64,000 nucleotides of DNA from Monoplex corrugatus (lineage: Eukaryota; Mollusca; Gastropoda; Littorinimorpha; Ranellidae). Below, piece after piece: positions 23,361 to 33,364 of the stretch (position 1 is its first letter; the number at the start of each line of letters is the position of its first letter). Below the pieces are notes generated by a model, which saw only the letters and a program-made list of their open reading frames with translations, had not been told where the DNA came from and searched no databases. A program made the position numbers and the translations under genes. Where the stretch lies: the NCBI GenBank assembly GCA_030674185.1, contig CM060312.1, positions 57,026,402-57,090,401 on the forward strand, read 5' to 3'.

Positions 23361-24150
23361 ATGAAGCTAAATCAGCACTACAGAAAGGCAGGCTCCACCA
23401 AGAGCAAAGTACACCAAACTGTGAAAAGAAAGGCAACAGCAAAAAGACTAAAAACCTTCATGGAAAATAATGCAACACAAGCAGAGGATCAGCACAAAAG
23501 ATTCTTTGTAAGATCACCAACATTATCTGTGGAGAAGAAAAGAACAACATCTGCTGCTTCTGTCAAAAGCAAGCCAGCATTCTCATGAAAAGTAGAGGAG
23601 AAACGAGAAATCAGATGGAATGAACACTCCATACAAATCTGAGACCACTATCCAGCGCAGAAAGATGGAATGCAAGAAGCGGAAATAAATGTCTTTATCA
23701 GCACAACACCATCAGAAAAAGAAGACATCATGGAAGCCGTGGAACTGTTATTGTGCCACTATCATCATCGTCATCATCATCAGTACTCTTCTTCTTCTTC
23801 TTCTTTCTTCCTCTGCTGCTTCTTGTTTTTCTCGTTCTTGCCCTTGTTGTTCTTCTTTTTATCGTTATTATCAAAAATGGCATAGCTCCAGGAGAAGACA
23901 GCATTGATGCGTGAGTTTTTCAAGCTAGATCCTAAACTTGCTGCGAACATATTGCATCCACTTTTCACGGCTACCTGAGGGAGAAGTGAAGGTGCCAGAT
24001 AAATGAAATACAGAAAGCATCGTCAAGATACCTCAGAGAACTCCTGCTCGGCATCTCACTCCTTTCCATGCCAGTAACGGTTCTAAGTCAGAAGCAGCTG
24101 GTAAATCCTAGGGGACAGAGCAGGAACGATTTTTATAGAGAGAAAGCATG
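23361..24150 (+). pseudogene. LINE-C reverse transcriptase relic, N-terminal part
   Basis: Pieces of a non-LTR retrotransposon ORF2 linker and RT N-terminus in several frames. In order: a Lys-rich linker with MENNATQAEDQHKRFF (about 23460), IRWNEHSI (about 23605), TPSEKEDIMEAVELL (about 23710), NGIAPGEDSID (about 23876), LDPKLAANILHPLF (about 23927) and LLLGISLLSMPVTVL (about 24041). Known relatives read roughly RW.EHF, SKEEI..AI, GKAPG.D.IP and WRGI.LLSVP.KVL at these points. Multiple stops and frameshifts show it is dead. A trinucleotide microsatellite splits it, and a SINE-A lies after it. Confidence 0.75.
23757..23876. repeat. (ATC)n-(TTC)n tract inside LINE-C
   Basis: ATC triplets followed by TTC triplets and a pyrimidine-rich stretch. 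They lie between the EAVELL-like and GIAPG-like parts of the RT relic, where an intact element has continuous coding sequence. Confidence 0.85.
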
Positions 24151-24309
24151 TACAGTTAGCCACCCGATCTTCACATTGTTTAACGTCATACAGCAGTAAT
24201 AGGATGGCAGAGGCGCAGGACATCAACCATGTCGACCTTTAAAAAGTGTCTGCCATCGTCATATTATATTATTACAGTGTTATTTTTAAAAAAATACAAA
24301 AACAAAAAC

Positions 24310-24718
24310 AACACAAAACAAACAAAAAACAATCGGATTTATTGCGCACTAAACAAAATCAGACTTTTTAGTAGGGCACGGAAGATTCAAGCTGGTAAGA
24401 GAGCTGACCACATTCCGTTATGCTGTTACACAGTCTCCATTTTCGGTGAACATGCATGCTGGCTCTTTTCATGCTTCCACAAGCCAGCTAGGACACGATT
24501 TAGGAGTTTTGAAGTGCATGGTTGATATTTTGCACACATGTACACACACAAGGGGGGTTAGGAACTGGCAGGTCAAAATACAGGTTGATCCTGGAAGATC
24601 GTAAAAATCTCCACCCTTTACCTACCAGGCAGAGGTGACTATGTGAATCGAACCCAGGACCTTCCCACAGGAAGTGCCACGTTCACCCTCTTGACTACCG
24701 CGCCCATCCAACATCCAC
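24310..24718 (-). repeat. SINE-A, full length
   Basis: On the minus strand the tRNA-like head has GCGGTAGTCAAGAGGGTGAA (A-box region) and GGGTTCGATTCACATAG (B box) at about 24710-24635. The body follows (TGGAGATTTTTACGATCTTC, then CAGCATGCATG), ending near 24320 in a CAATAAATCCG segment and a TTTTGT-rich tail. Head to tail is about 400 bp. It lies within the LINE-C relic. Confidence 0.85.
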
Positions 24719-24744
24719 AGGGACAACCCCTGAGGTTTCTTGAT

Positions 24745-25045
24745 AACATACAGAGTTCGCTAAGAGGCTCGTGATACAGCTTATAAAGAGCTCCTACACC
24801 AGCTTCACATGCAGCGTGAGGTACAGCAGCGATTTGTATTTCGAAGTGAAGACAACCATGTTATATTTCAATGCTCCAAACACAGTTATACAGACCGGAC
24901 CCTGTGCAAGACCACTGGTGACACATCAAGGGCATCTGATGGACTCGCCTGAGAACGCTCGGGAAACAGAACAACGATTTGCAGACGATGTGGTACTGAA
25001 CAGAAGCCACGCAAGAGAAGACAAATCGTTTGAGTATCTCTGAAG
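24745..25045 (+). pseudogene. LINE-C reverse transcriptase relic, catalytic part
   Basis: The open frame from 24771 reads LIKSSYTSFTCSV then FEVKT, like the 'LI..LY..F.C.V....F.V..GVRQGC' stretch of non-LTR RTs. F-A-D-D-V follows at 24978-24992 (frame residues 70-74), the RT catalytic box with both Asp present, and then SHAREDKS-like sequence. The GVRQGC loop is not readable. The 24771 start is only the frame edge. It fits as the continuation of the relic at 23361-24150. Confidence 0.75.
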
Positions 25046-25049
25046 ATCA

Positions 25050-25375
25050 GATAAGTGTTTCAGAAATATGACAGTAGGCAGAAAACGATTCCGATAAGAA
25101 GTGTACAAATCTTGTGAAGATCTAGGTAAATTGCTCTCTCTCTCCCTCCCCTTCCACCCCGGTAAAATGACAGGTAGTGGCGGATCCTTAGAAGCGAGAC
25201 AAAGCAAGTAATGAAGAGACAAGCACGCTCGTTAACATCTCCTTTGGATGTGCATAAAAAGGTCAAGGACACAGGCTTCTCTCATTCAAGGTAGCTCTGT
25301 CAGTAATAGACAACAGATAATGGTTACTTAATTAATCAAGGATGGCTGTGAATAGGATTACTTTGTACCGTTTCT
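25050..25375. other. Unique sequence
   Basis: Nothing recognised. Confidence 0.45.
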
Positions 25376-25379
25376 TTGG

Positions 25380-25510
25380 TTAGTTGTTTGACCCATTGAT
25401 CGACTGACTGATTGACTGAATGATTGGTTGATTGATTGACTGATTGATTGATCGATCGATTGATCGATTGATTGACTGATTGGATAGATTGATTGATTGA
25501 CTGACTGTGC
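25380..25510. repeat. (TGAT)n degenerate tetranucleotide
   Basis: TGAT/TGAC units with GATCGATCGATTGATC palindromic stretches. Same type as 6758-7050. Confidence 0.92.
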
Positions 25511-25514
25511 TGGT

Positions 25515-26275
25515 GTCGTGACGTCACTTTTCTCAATTTGCTGGTGTTGTTGCTATTGTCGTGTCATCTTTCGCTAAATTTAGTGTTAATTACCCTCTTG
25601 CTGCACGGTTTGGTTACCCCAAACACAATCAAATCCATTTATTTCGTAACTGTCTCAATAACAGGGAAAACACACGAGTAACGCATATTAAATCGATATG
25701 CAGCCACCCACCGAAGAAGGCCCCGCACTGATAATGGGTAAGGCCACTTCGCTGTATTCAATGTGTCCGTGCTTATCCAAAATATTCAAGACACCATCTG
25801 CTATGCTACCTGGCGTCGTGACGACTATAATTATTCGCTTTGTTGCGGGGTCCGGCTGAGTGAGCGTCCCCCTCTGGCTCGTGTGGAGACACCATTCCTA
25901 GGTCCTTCCAATGACAGTCATCGGGGTACGTTACACACCACAGACACTGTTATGAATTATCCTGCGTCGTGAAGGAGAAGGAGAAACCGACACTCATCCT
26001 GACAGCATGGCATGAACGATCAGAGAACTGAGTAACGAAACCCACCATGAGAGAAAGGCATGAAGGACGTGAGAACTGAATTTTTTTTTTTCAGACTGCT
26101 AAGACGATCGATGATTAGGCTGGTGACTTTGTTTGCTTGTTTATTTGTTCGAATGTTTTCTCGTTTGTTGTTTATTCTGTTATCTTGCTGTTTCGGTTTG
26201 GCAAAGTCCTAATCCATCCGAAGACAGATAGCTAGAGAAGTTCTCCAATGTCACGACCTTCTTTCCCATATTATG
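25515..26275. other. Unique sequence
   Basis: An open frame of 69 codons at 25763-25972 has no recognisable domain. Confidence 0.45.
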
Positions 26276-26279
26276 GGAG

Positions 26280-26460
26280 ATTATGACTGTTTTGTTTCTG
26301 TTGTTATCATTATTACCGTTATTGCCATCATCATTGTTGTTGTTGTTTTGTTATTGTTGTTGTCATTATTATCATTATTGTTATTGATACAATTGCTAAT
26401 ATCGTTAACACTATTATTATTTCTTTATAATAATTGATGTTGTTGTTATTATAACCAAAC
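26280..26460. repeat. (TTG)n/(ATT)n degenerate array
   Basis: Imperfect trinucleotides with TTG, ATT and ATC variants. Confidence 0.88.
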
Positions 26461-26464
26461 GAAA

Positions 26465-26970
26465 GAGAAACCGAAGTAGACAACGAAAGGCATACCATGA
26501 TAGCCTTTTTATTTTCTTCGTTCTCCCTCTCCTCCCCATACCTCGCCTCCCCCCACCCCTGTCGCCTCCAGTAGGGCCTGGCACAAAAGGCACGATGGTG
26601 GTTGTAAGCAGGGCGTGTCTATCATAATAGGCTTCCTTCCCATATCGCAGCAATAACAAGAGGGGGGCTACCCCACGAGCAGAGCAGACAGGCGTGCAGT
26701 GAGGTCAGCAAAATCATAACAGCGGACCGTGAGGGGACCACCCACACACTTGTTGGTCCAGCGTGCCCAAACTACTTGCCCTGCTGTGGGAATCTGCAAA
26801 AGGTGATGGTCGTAATGTTGTATTCTCGGCGCTGTGGGTCCCCGGTTTACATTAGAAATCTGCAAAGTTATGTACTAAGCAAGCAAGAGCTATGTAGTAT
26901 GCATGGTATCCCGATAGTTGTCAGTTGTGAGGAATAATATATCTTTCTGTCCCATTACTGTTACTGTTAT
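26465..26970. other. Unique sequence
   Basis: No gene or repeat similarity seen. Confidence 0.45.
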
Positions 26971-26976
26971 TTTTGT

Positions 26977-27518
26977 TTAAAGCCCAGCCGACTGCGTAGA
27001 GCCCTATCAGGGCTATAGATCTAACCGTTTCAAAACATACACAATACTTCGACAGAAAAAAAAAAGGAAAAGAAAATTAAGTACACATATCAATGCATTC
27101 ACGCACACAAACTAAGAAGATGCCCCTGGTGTTGACCACTCCATCCAATTTAATACACTGGGGATTTAAATAACACCTGAATACATATTAACACATAACT
27201 TAGGACACTAAAACATGTATAAACATGGGACTAAATCACCTAAAACTGCTTCCGCATACCTCATCTCCCTAGAGCCAAAACAATGTACTTAACGCATGTA
27301 CCCAATTATCAATCCCAAGACTTTAATTAAGACTTTGTCAAACTCATACAGGCGAATGGACCAGCAAGGCAGAAAATGATAGGAAGAAATGACAGAAAGA
27401 TAAGGAACAAGACAGAGACAAAGAGAGTGACAGAAAAGAGGAAATTTCTAGCATAGAATTTCCAGAAGGTGGGGATACTATTTATACTGAAAGAGCCCGC
27501 GGCATCCCCACGGGGGGC
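26977..27518 (-). repeat. R530 element, copy 3
   Basis: AAAGCCCAGCCGACTGCGTA at one end and GGCATCCCCACGGGG at the other. Between them it is collinear with copies 1 and 2, with a short insertion in the 5' quarter. On the element strand the AAAGCCC end is followed by a degenerate AATAACAGTAAC tail. Confidence 0.92.
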
Positions 27519-27534
27519 TCTGTCCTATTATGAG

Positions 27535-28455
27535 TCATTTTTGCGTCCTTATAAATACATGAGAATACGCAAAGAAATTTTAAGTTCTACTTCAAGGGAT
27601 GTATAAAAACACGTAAACACAAAGAAAAATCACTTCTGTTTAAGAGTCATTAAAAACATATATGTGAACACATAAAGAAAAATAGGTTCTGCTTGAGGTG
27701 TTTTATAAACACACACGTACACACACACATAAGATCGGGTACTCCTTCAGGTGATTTATAAACACACGTGAACACCTAACAAAATTCAGGTTCTGTTTCA
27801 GGTGTTTTATATAAACATACATGTGAACATCTAAAGAAAATGGGGTTTACCATCAAGAGCTTCATACACACTAATGAACACCTACAGAAAATTTAAATTC
27901 AACTTCAGTGGCTTTATAAACACACACGTGAACACAAAGGAACTCAAGTTTTATTTCAGGAGCTTTATCGACACACACGTAGACAAATAAACAAAAGTCA
28001 AGTACTAATTCAGCGGCTGTATAAACACACATGTGGAAATCTAAAGAAAAATTGAGTACACAAAGAAAATTCACATTCTACTTTAAAGACAATGTAAACA
28101 CACAAGTAACACAAGTAAACACGCAGAAATTAAGTTCTCCTTCAGAGGCTTTGTAAACACAAACGTGAAATCTAACGAAAATTTAAATTCTACTTCATAG
28201 GCTTTATAAACACACACATACAAGGGGTATTCAATTTTCACCGCAGGGGCTTTACAAACAGACGCCAAAACACAAAATAAACGCTGAAGTTTTGTCTTAA
28301 AGCACATATGTATGAAAAGACACTAAAGAACCAACGAACAAAATTCAAGACCCACTTAAGGGTCTTACAAATACACCTTTGAACATTTAAGGGAATTCTA
28401 GTTCTACTTCAAGGGCATTCTAAACAAACACGTGATCACATAAAAGAAAGTTAAG
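27535..28455. repeat. 52-bp minisatellite
   Basis: Unit of about 52 bp: TTTATAAACACACACGTGAA followed by CACCTAAAGAAAATT and a TTCTACTTCAGGGGC-like stretch. Unit starts fall near 27702, 27754, 27807, 27861, 27913, 27963 and 28017, and again near 28150, 28202 and 28252. About 17 diverged copies. It begins right at the 5' edge of R530 copy 3. Confidence 0.88.
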
Positions 28456-28599
28456 TTTTAATAACATTCAGGGATGTGGGGTGGAGAAGTTATAGGTGCT
28501 AGGGAAAGATGACAAAGAGGCAGGAAATCTGATACAGGGACAGTGGAATCTAATGACTAGGGAAGTGATTATCTAATCTGTATAACTATTTTAAAGAGT

Positions 28600-29244
28600 C
28601 ACACTAACAACAACAAAAAACATAAAAAACAACAAAACAAAGAAACACCCATTTGGACACAGAAGAAACCATCCACAACAAAATTGACACATCTGCAGTT
28701 GCCCAGGAGTAGTTTGTCTAAAGGCCTGCCTCTGACTTGACCTAAGCCTCTGAATTCCCTGGGGTTACAGGGTTGCGGCAACATTCCTCCAATGTACTCG
28801 GCTCTGGAAGATCCTTTTCCGCTGTGCCCATGTCATTCCAGCTCCCTTCACCTCTGCATCAGCGTTCCGGTGCCATGTCTTTCTTGGTCTTCCCACTCTT
28901 CGTTTTCTCTGTGGGTTCCAGTCAAGGGTCCAATGCATGATGTCCGAGGGAGACTTCCGCAGAATGTGGCCTATCAATTCCCATTTCCTGTTGTTGATTT
29001 CTATTTCAATTCGACTTTGTCTTGCTCCCTTTTCCACAGGTCAGTGATGGAAATGACATCAGGCCACCTGACGTTAAGGGCGGTCCTGAGACTTGCTGAT
29101 CCTAAGACATCTGTTAAAAAGTCTGAAGCTCGTGGGTGTTGGCCTTGGATGTCCTCCGTCTTTCAGAACCATAAAGCAAGACTGACCTCGGTTCACATTG
29201 GTGTTAAAGCCTGCCTCAGAGCACCTCCAAGTATATTCGTTCGT
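28600..29244 (-). pseudogene. LINE-A ORF2 C-terminal relic
   Basis: Minus-strand coding remnant of a non-LTR retrotransposon. Upstream: FNTNV, then LYGSE (near 29130), TSKANTHELQTF and NVRWPDVISITDLW. After a frameshift near 29030, the open frame 29037-28765 reads NRKWELIGHILRKSP (residues 16-30), LDWNPQ, VGRPRKTW and a W-rich end. This fits the post-RT C-terminus '..KWGWIGH.LRK...ALDWNPQGKR..GRP..TW' common in mollusc LINEs. At least two frameshifts; clade not assigned. Confidence 0.85.
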
Positions 29245-29254
29245 ACAGACCGTT
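29245..29254. repeat. Possible left target-site duplication of LINE-B
   Basis: ACAGACCGTT here is repeated exactly at 29708-29717, just after the LINE-B (ATG)n tail. Ten bases is short, so chance is possible. Confidence 0.4.
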
Positions 29255-29460
29255 TGTTTTCTTTGCTATCCATGGAACTCTCAACATTCTTCTTAGAAAC
29301 CACATCTCGGCTGCCTCAATCTTGTTCTGGCTTTGCTTGTTGACTGTCCACGCCTCACAACCCTATAACATTATCGGTTCTATATAATATTCAAGAACTC
29401 TCTTCCTGATGTTAATTGATAGGCATTTGTTGGTAAGAATGCTTTTCATCTTCTTGAAGA
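29255..29460 (-). pseudogene. LINE-B inverted 5' segment
   Basis: Minus strand from about 29455 reads KKMKSILTNKCLSINIRKRV, then LEYYIEPIML, a TAG at 29363-29365, then GCEAWTVNKQSQNKIEAAEM and WFLRRMLRVPWIAKKT. This is the post-RT part of a LINE, where relatives read LLYGCE.WT...I...E.W..RRML.I.W. The TAG replaces the conserved Tyr. It lies head-on to the 3' segment at 29475. Confidence 0.85.
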
Positions 29461-29474
29461 TTAGGAAAAGATAG

Positions 29475-29707
29475 GCAACATTTATAGGCCATTTTAAGAG
29501 GAAAGGGGAATTAGAGCACCAGGTCACAACAGGAAAGCTGGAGGGAAAGAGAGCACAAGGTAGACCCAGGGAAAAAATATTGGACGGACTTGCAGAGTGG
29601 CTGAGGACAGAGAGGGTGGAAGATGCGCTTGCGGCAACTAGGGATAGATGCATATGGAGGGCCATGATCGCCAACACCATGTGGCAGGGCACATGATGAT
29701 GATGATG
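29475..29707 (+). pseudogene. LINE-B 3' coding end and (ATG)n tail
   Basis: An open frame of 73 codons (29475-29693, TGA at 29694-29696), preceded by an in-frame TAG, reads ATFIGHFKRKGELEHQVTTG, KLEGKRAQGRPREKILDGLA and WRAMIANTMWQGT. Relatives have 'IGH..RR..LEH.VTTGKIEGKR.RGR.REK.LD.L'. An (ATG)n tail follows. The protein order continues from the inverted segment with a stretch of perhaps 20-25 residues missing. Confidence 0.88.
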
Positions 29708-29719
29708 ACAGACCGTTCT

Positions 29720-30365
29720 TAAAACAAACAAGTGAACACTTGCCTTCCGATCTGACTGAATGAGTTCAAGTCTGGTTCGACAAAAACTGTGTGCACGCGT
29801 TTTCCTGTACATGGGTACCTGACCATGTGCAGTTAAGGAAAGAAAAGCAGCAATGGAGAAGAGATGGCTATCACGTCTATAATCCTGGCCCCGAAAAAGC
29901 CGAGGTTTCTAACATCTCACACTCATATGTCTTCACCCCTTATCTTAAAGTTCGACGAACACGCCACAGGCATACTGACATACTTTGACTGAATATACAG
30001 GTATAAACCTACAACACTTGCTAAATTCATTTGAAGACTTGATCAGGCCAAGTCACCGAAGTCGTTCAGTCTGTAAGTTGTGTGAACATGACAGATAAAC
30101 GGGTACGTTTCGGGGATTAAATGTGGGAGGAGCGGCTTTGTTGACTTTTAACAGACGTGTTCGTCGGAGTCTTCCCCCACCCCTACCCCCATCTTTGTCG
30201 TTCTTAGCGGTGTGTGTTTGTGTCTATCTACTCTTGACTCTTGGGTTGGTCTGTCAGTCAGTTTGTCTTCCTCTCTCTCTATTTCTCTCTCTTGCTGTTC
30301 TTGCACTTCCTTACGTATTACGCCTATGTCTTAAATTCTTGATTAATCGATGTACTTCCGCAATT
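29720..30365. other. Unique sequence
   Basis: No repeat family or credible exon identified. Confidence 0.5.
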
Positions 30366-30369
30366 TTAG

Positions 30370-30475
30370 TTCCTGGCAGATGATAATGAAGATGATGATG
30401 ATTCATCAGAATAATAAAGACTTCTTGTTCAGCACCTCATCTCACAAAATCCCTAAGCGCTGCACAAAAACATGA
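30370..30475 (-). repeat. Retroelement 3' tail, second copy
   Basis: On the minus strand GCGCTTAGGGATTTTGTGAG and ATGAGGTGCTGAACAAGAAG, then imperfect ATT/ATC triplets. Matches 4215-4270 block for block. Confidence 0.62.
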
Positions 30476-30643
30476 GAGGTACATACACGCACCACCATAT
30501 TACCATCATCACCATTATCGGCAAAGGCAGAAACACGTAAAGCAAATTATGCATTTAACCCTTACAGCGAGATTGAGGGGGGGAAAACGGCTTTCAGTTA
30601 AGAATCCCAACTACTTGAAAATAAAAAGTAACACTGTTATTGT

Positions 30644-30644
<1 letters not shown>

Positions 30645-30681
<37 letters not shown>

Positions 30682-30692
30682 CTCTCTCTCGC
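30645..30692. repeat. (CT)n microsatellite
   Basis: CT tract ending in CTCGCGG, directly upstream of the SINE-F head. Confidence 0.95.
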
Positions 30693-30915
30693 GGACCTCA
30701 ACAGTTCAATTGGTTGAGCGTCGGGTTCACATGCCAATGGTTGTGGTTCGAACCTGGGACTTGTGGTTCGAACCTGGGACTTGCTATGTTAATTTAAACT
30801 GACCATGTCACTGTCCATCTGAACATAACCGTTATCCTGGTGGTATCGGCGTTTCATCAGAAAAGACTACTTCCACCATGACTCTGGGATGGTTATGGAC
30901 CTGATAAGAAAATGA
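30690..30915 (+). repeat. SINE-F, with duplicated B box
   Basis: GTTCAATTGGTTGAGCGTCG (A-box region), then GGTTCGAACCTGG (B box). The 20-bp segment holding the B box is repeated exactly (30741 and 30761). The body (TTAAACTGACCATGTC, ATCCTGGTGGTAT) aligns with 8250-8310. The 3' part ends in GGGATGGTTATGGACCTGAT before a CT tract, which recalls the R530 3' end. Confidence 0.82.
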
Positions 30916-30916
30916 C

Positions 30917-30990
30917 TCTCTCTCTCTCTCTCCTCTCTCTCTATCTGCCTATCTATCTCTCCCTCGCTCCCTCCCTCTCTCTCTCTCTCA
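30917..30990. repeat. (CT)n-rich tract
   Basis: CT repeats with ATCT and CCCT variants. Confidence 0.9.
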
Positions 30991-30999
30991 CTCACACAC

Positions 31000-31715
31000 C
31001 TACACATGTGAGCACACACACGCACCTTTTCCTTCCTGCAACCTACAGGAGTACTGGGCTGTTGTCTACTGTATACTGATATAGCACATGACCTTGTTGT
31101 CCTCGTTCAAATCCCCTACAGCGTCTGTTTCTGGGTTCGATAAGCCGTTATGATGGCTGGGACCACTAACCATTACCCCTTCGGGATTATACGTGTCTTG
31201 AGGACACTACTTTTGTCTTCAACTATACTATCACTGTTTTTATCTATACAGACGTTTAGCCATGTTTGGCATTAAACTATGTTACTAACACATGCAGCAC
31301 ACATTTATGAGTGACTCTTTTCCCGCAGTGTATTAGCACGGTTTTTACCCATAAAGACATTTCGCCATGTTTACTTTAAACTGTTACCACACACACAACA
31401 CACATACTCTTTTCCGCAGTTTTGTTTTCACCTTTTTTGAGATGCCGAATCAAAGTTAACCTTTAAAAAAAAGAGTAGTGGAATCTAAATCAAAGTGGCT
31501 GCATGTGTTCAAGCAAACTTACATTAATTTTTCTTTCCATTAAAAAGATCTCTTTCAAAATGATATGGGGATGAGTTGTGGGCGGAGCAGTATTCTTAGC
31601 TTTGAAAGAGATGCGTTCGGAGATCCAGTATGGTTCTCAATGTGTTTTCTGTCCTTTCTGCATGTATAGGTATGTCTGTAATCTCCTGCATGACCCATTG
31701 ACTCCATGCACGTTT
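31000..31715. other. Unique sequence with one ~106-bp duplication
   Basis: 31235-31425 holds two diverged copies of a segment with TTTTTATC/CC..A.A.AGAC.TTT.GCCATGTTT and ACTCTTTTCC.GCAGT. Nothing else recognised. Confidence 0.6.
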
Positions 31716-31719
31716 TTGA

Positions 31720-31917
31720 GAGAGAGAGAGAGGGGGGGGGAGGGGAGAGAGAGGGGGAGGGAGAGAGACAGACAGTGACAGAAAGAGAGAGAGAGAGAGA
31801 GAGGTGTGTGTGTGTGTGTGTATGTGTGTGCGCGCGCGCGCGCGTGTGTGTACGTGTGTGTGCATGCGTGTGCGTGAGAGAGAGAGAAAGAGAGAGGATG
31901 TGTGTGGTGTGTGTGTG

Positions 31918-31966
<49 letters not shown>

Positions 31967-32222
31967 GCGCGTGTGCGAGAGAGAGAGACAGAGACAGAAA
32001 GTGAGAGACAGCAACAGAGAGAGAGAGTGACAATGACAAAGATGATGCATTTTCCAGTGGTTTAAACTGTTGACTAAACGTCATTTTCAAACTCAGAGAC
32101 AGAGAAAGAGACAGAGACACAGACAGATAGACAGAGACAGGGCAGAGCGACAGACAGACACAGACAGAGAGACGGAGACAGATAGAAAGAGACGGAGAGA
32201 CAGAGATAGAGAGACGGGCAGG
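31720..32222. repeat. Compound (GA)n/(GT)n/(GC)n/(GACA)n array
   Basis: Contains a G-run purine block (31730-31766, G4-prone), GA, GT with (GC)n, (GCGT)n at 31932-31964, GA, and after a unique break at 32040-32090 a GACA-rich block. Long frames here are repeat translations. Confidence 0.95.
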
Positions 32223-32224
32223 CA

Positions 32225-32565
32225 AACACACAAAATATTTCTTGTTTTTCTATGTATTCTAATCAGTTTGGTGCCCCTTTCCCATCCCCCGAACAAGAAG
32301 TCACAAACACGTACATTCACACAGGCATAATTTATCTGAGGGGGAATTTGACTCGAAATATAAAAACAATTGCACAGTCAAATCTCAGTTGTTTTGTTTG
32401 TTTTTTTAATTCGGTTTTACATTCATCACAAGCGTGGCAAAAATCTTAATCATCAGAGTGTTGAAGACTTTAATAATAAAATTTCAAGATCACAATTATA
32501 CAAACTGCTTATTATTGAAAGGAAATTAACAGCCTATCGAGCTGTGTCGTGACTGAACCCCATGT
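32225..32565. other. Unique AT-rich sequence
   Basis: Nothing recognised. Confidence 0.45.
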
Positions 32566-32569
32566 CTGG

Positions 32570-32574
32570 TGTGT

Positions 32575-32634
<60 letters not shown>

Positions 32635-32704
32635 ATGTGTGTGCGTGCATGTGTGTGTGTGTGCATGTGTGAGTGAGAGAGAAATAGAGAAAGAAAGAGA
32701 GAGA

Positions 32705-32783
<79 letters not shown>

Positions 32784-32842
32784 TGCGTGTGTGTGTGTGA
32801 TGTGTGTGTGTTTATGTATGTGTGTACGCGCGCGCGCGTGTC
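32570..32842. repeat. (GT)n compound microsatellite
   Basis: Two long GT arrays separated by GA (32670-32706), ending in (GC)n at 32827-32838. Confidence 0.96.
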
Positions 32843-32884
32843 TGAAGTAGATCCTAATGTCTGAGTTCGTAGTTTGGAACTTGT

Positions 32885-33290
32885 TCAAGACCTCATGGAT
32901 TCATCGCATTCACACAATTCCATATGCGCTCAGCCCAACTTTGCCAGCAATTATCTGGCAAACTCCTCGAGCCTGTGCAAAACCCTAAGCGCCGGCAAGG
33001 TCTTGGAATAGGGATGGGGGAAGTGGGAAGGGGGGATGGAGGATAAACGGATCTTTAAAACTATTCTGGCACCACCAAAATGACTGAAGCATTAAGACGG
33101 GCAGCCACCATTGCCAGTGTCTATACTGCAGGCTCGGAATGAAATCGAGGTACTGGATCTTTAGTCCACGGCTTTATCGAAAGAACCAACCAGCCCACGA
33201 AAAAGTGTAGCCCGTCTGTGGGATCGACCTTGACAACGCCAGCGTTATCAACATGGCGCTTTAATTTAATCAACTGCGCTGAGGGGCCAC
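32885..33290 (-). repeat. SINE-D, most complete copy
   Basis: On the minus strand a tRNA-like head at 33290-33215 has CTCAGCGCAGTTGATTAA (A-box region) and AAGGTCGATCCCACAG (B box). The body then reads through the GGCTGCCCGTCTTAATGCTT segment, the part amplified as the 64-bp satellite at 1-1002, and on to the block shared with 9770-9975. Confidence 0.8.
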
Positions 33291-33364
33291 TGCATGTTTG
33301 ATGTCTAGGTGATTACACGTTAAGTGTCTGGTATATAAAACACAGTAATAAAAAAAAAAAAAAA

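Noticed and set aside
26268..26282. CArG (SRF) box at CCCATATTATGGG
   Set aside because: There are seven A/T bases between the CC and GG instead of six, so it does not fit CC(A/T)6GG.
29363..29812. 149-codon minus-strand gene
   Set aside because: Its C-terminal part is LINE-B coding sequence, and the rest is antisense to the LINE-B 3' segment plus flanking DNA.
31060..31140. tRNA-like SINE head with CTCGTTCAAATCCCC B box
   Set aside because: The B-box-like motif is good but the A box is poor and no body shared with another copy was found.
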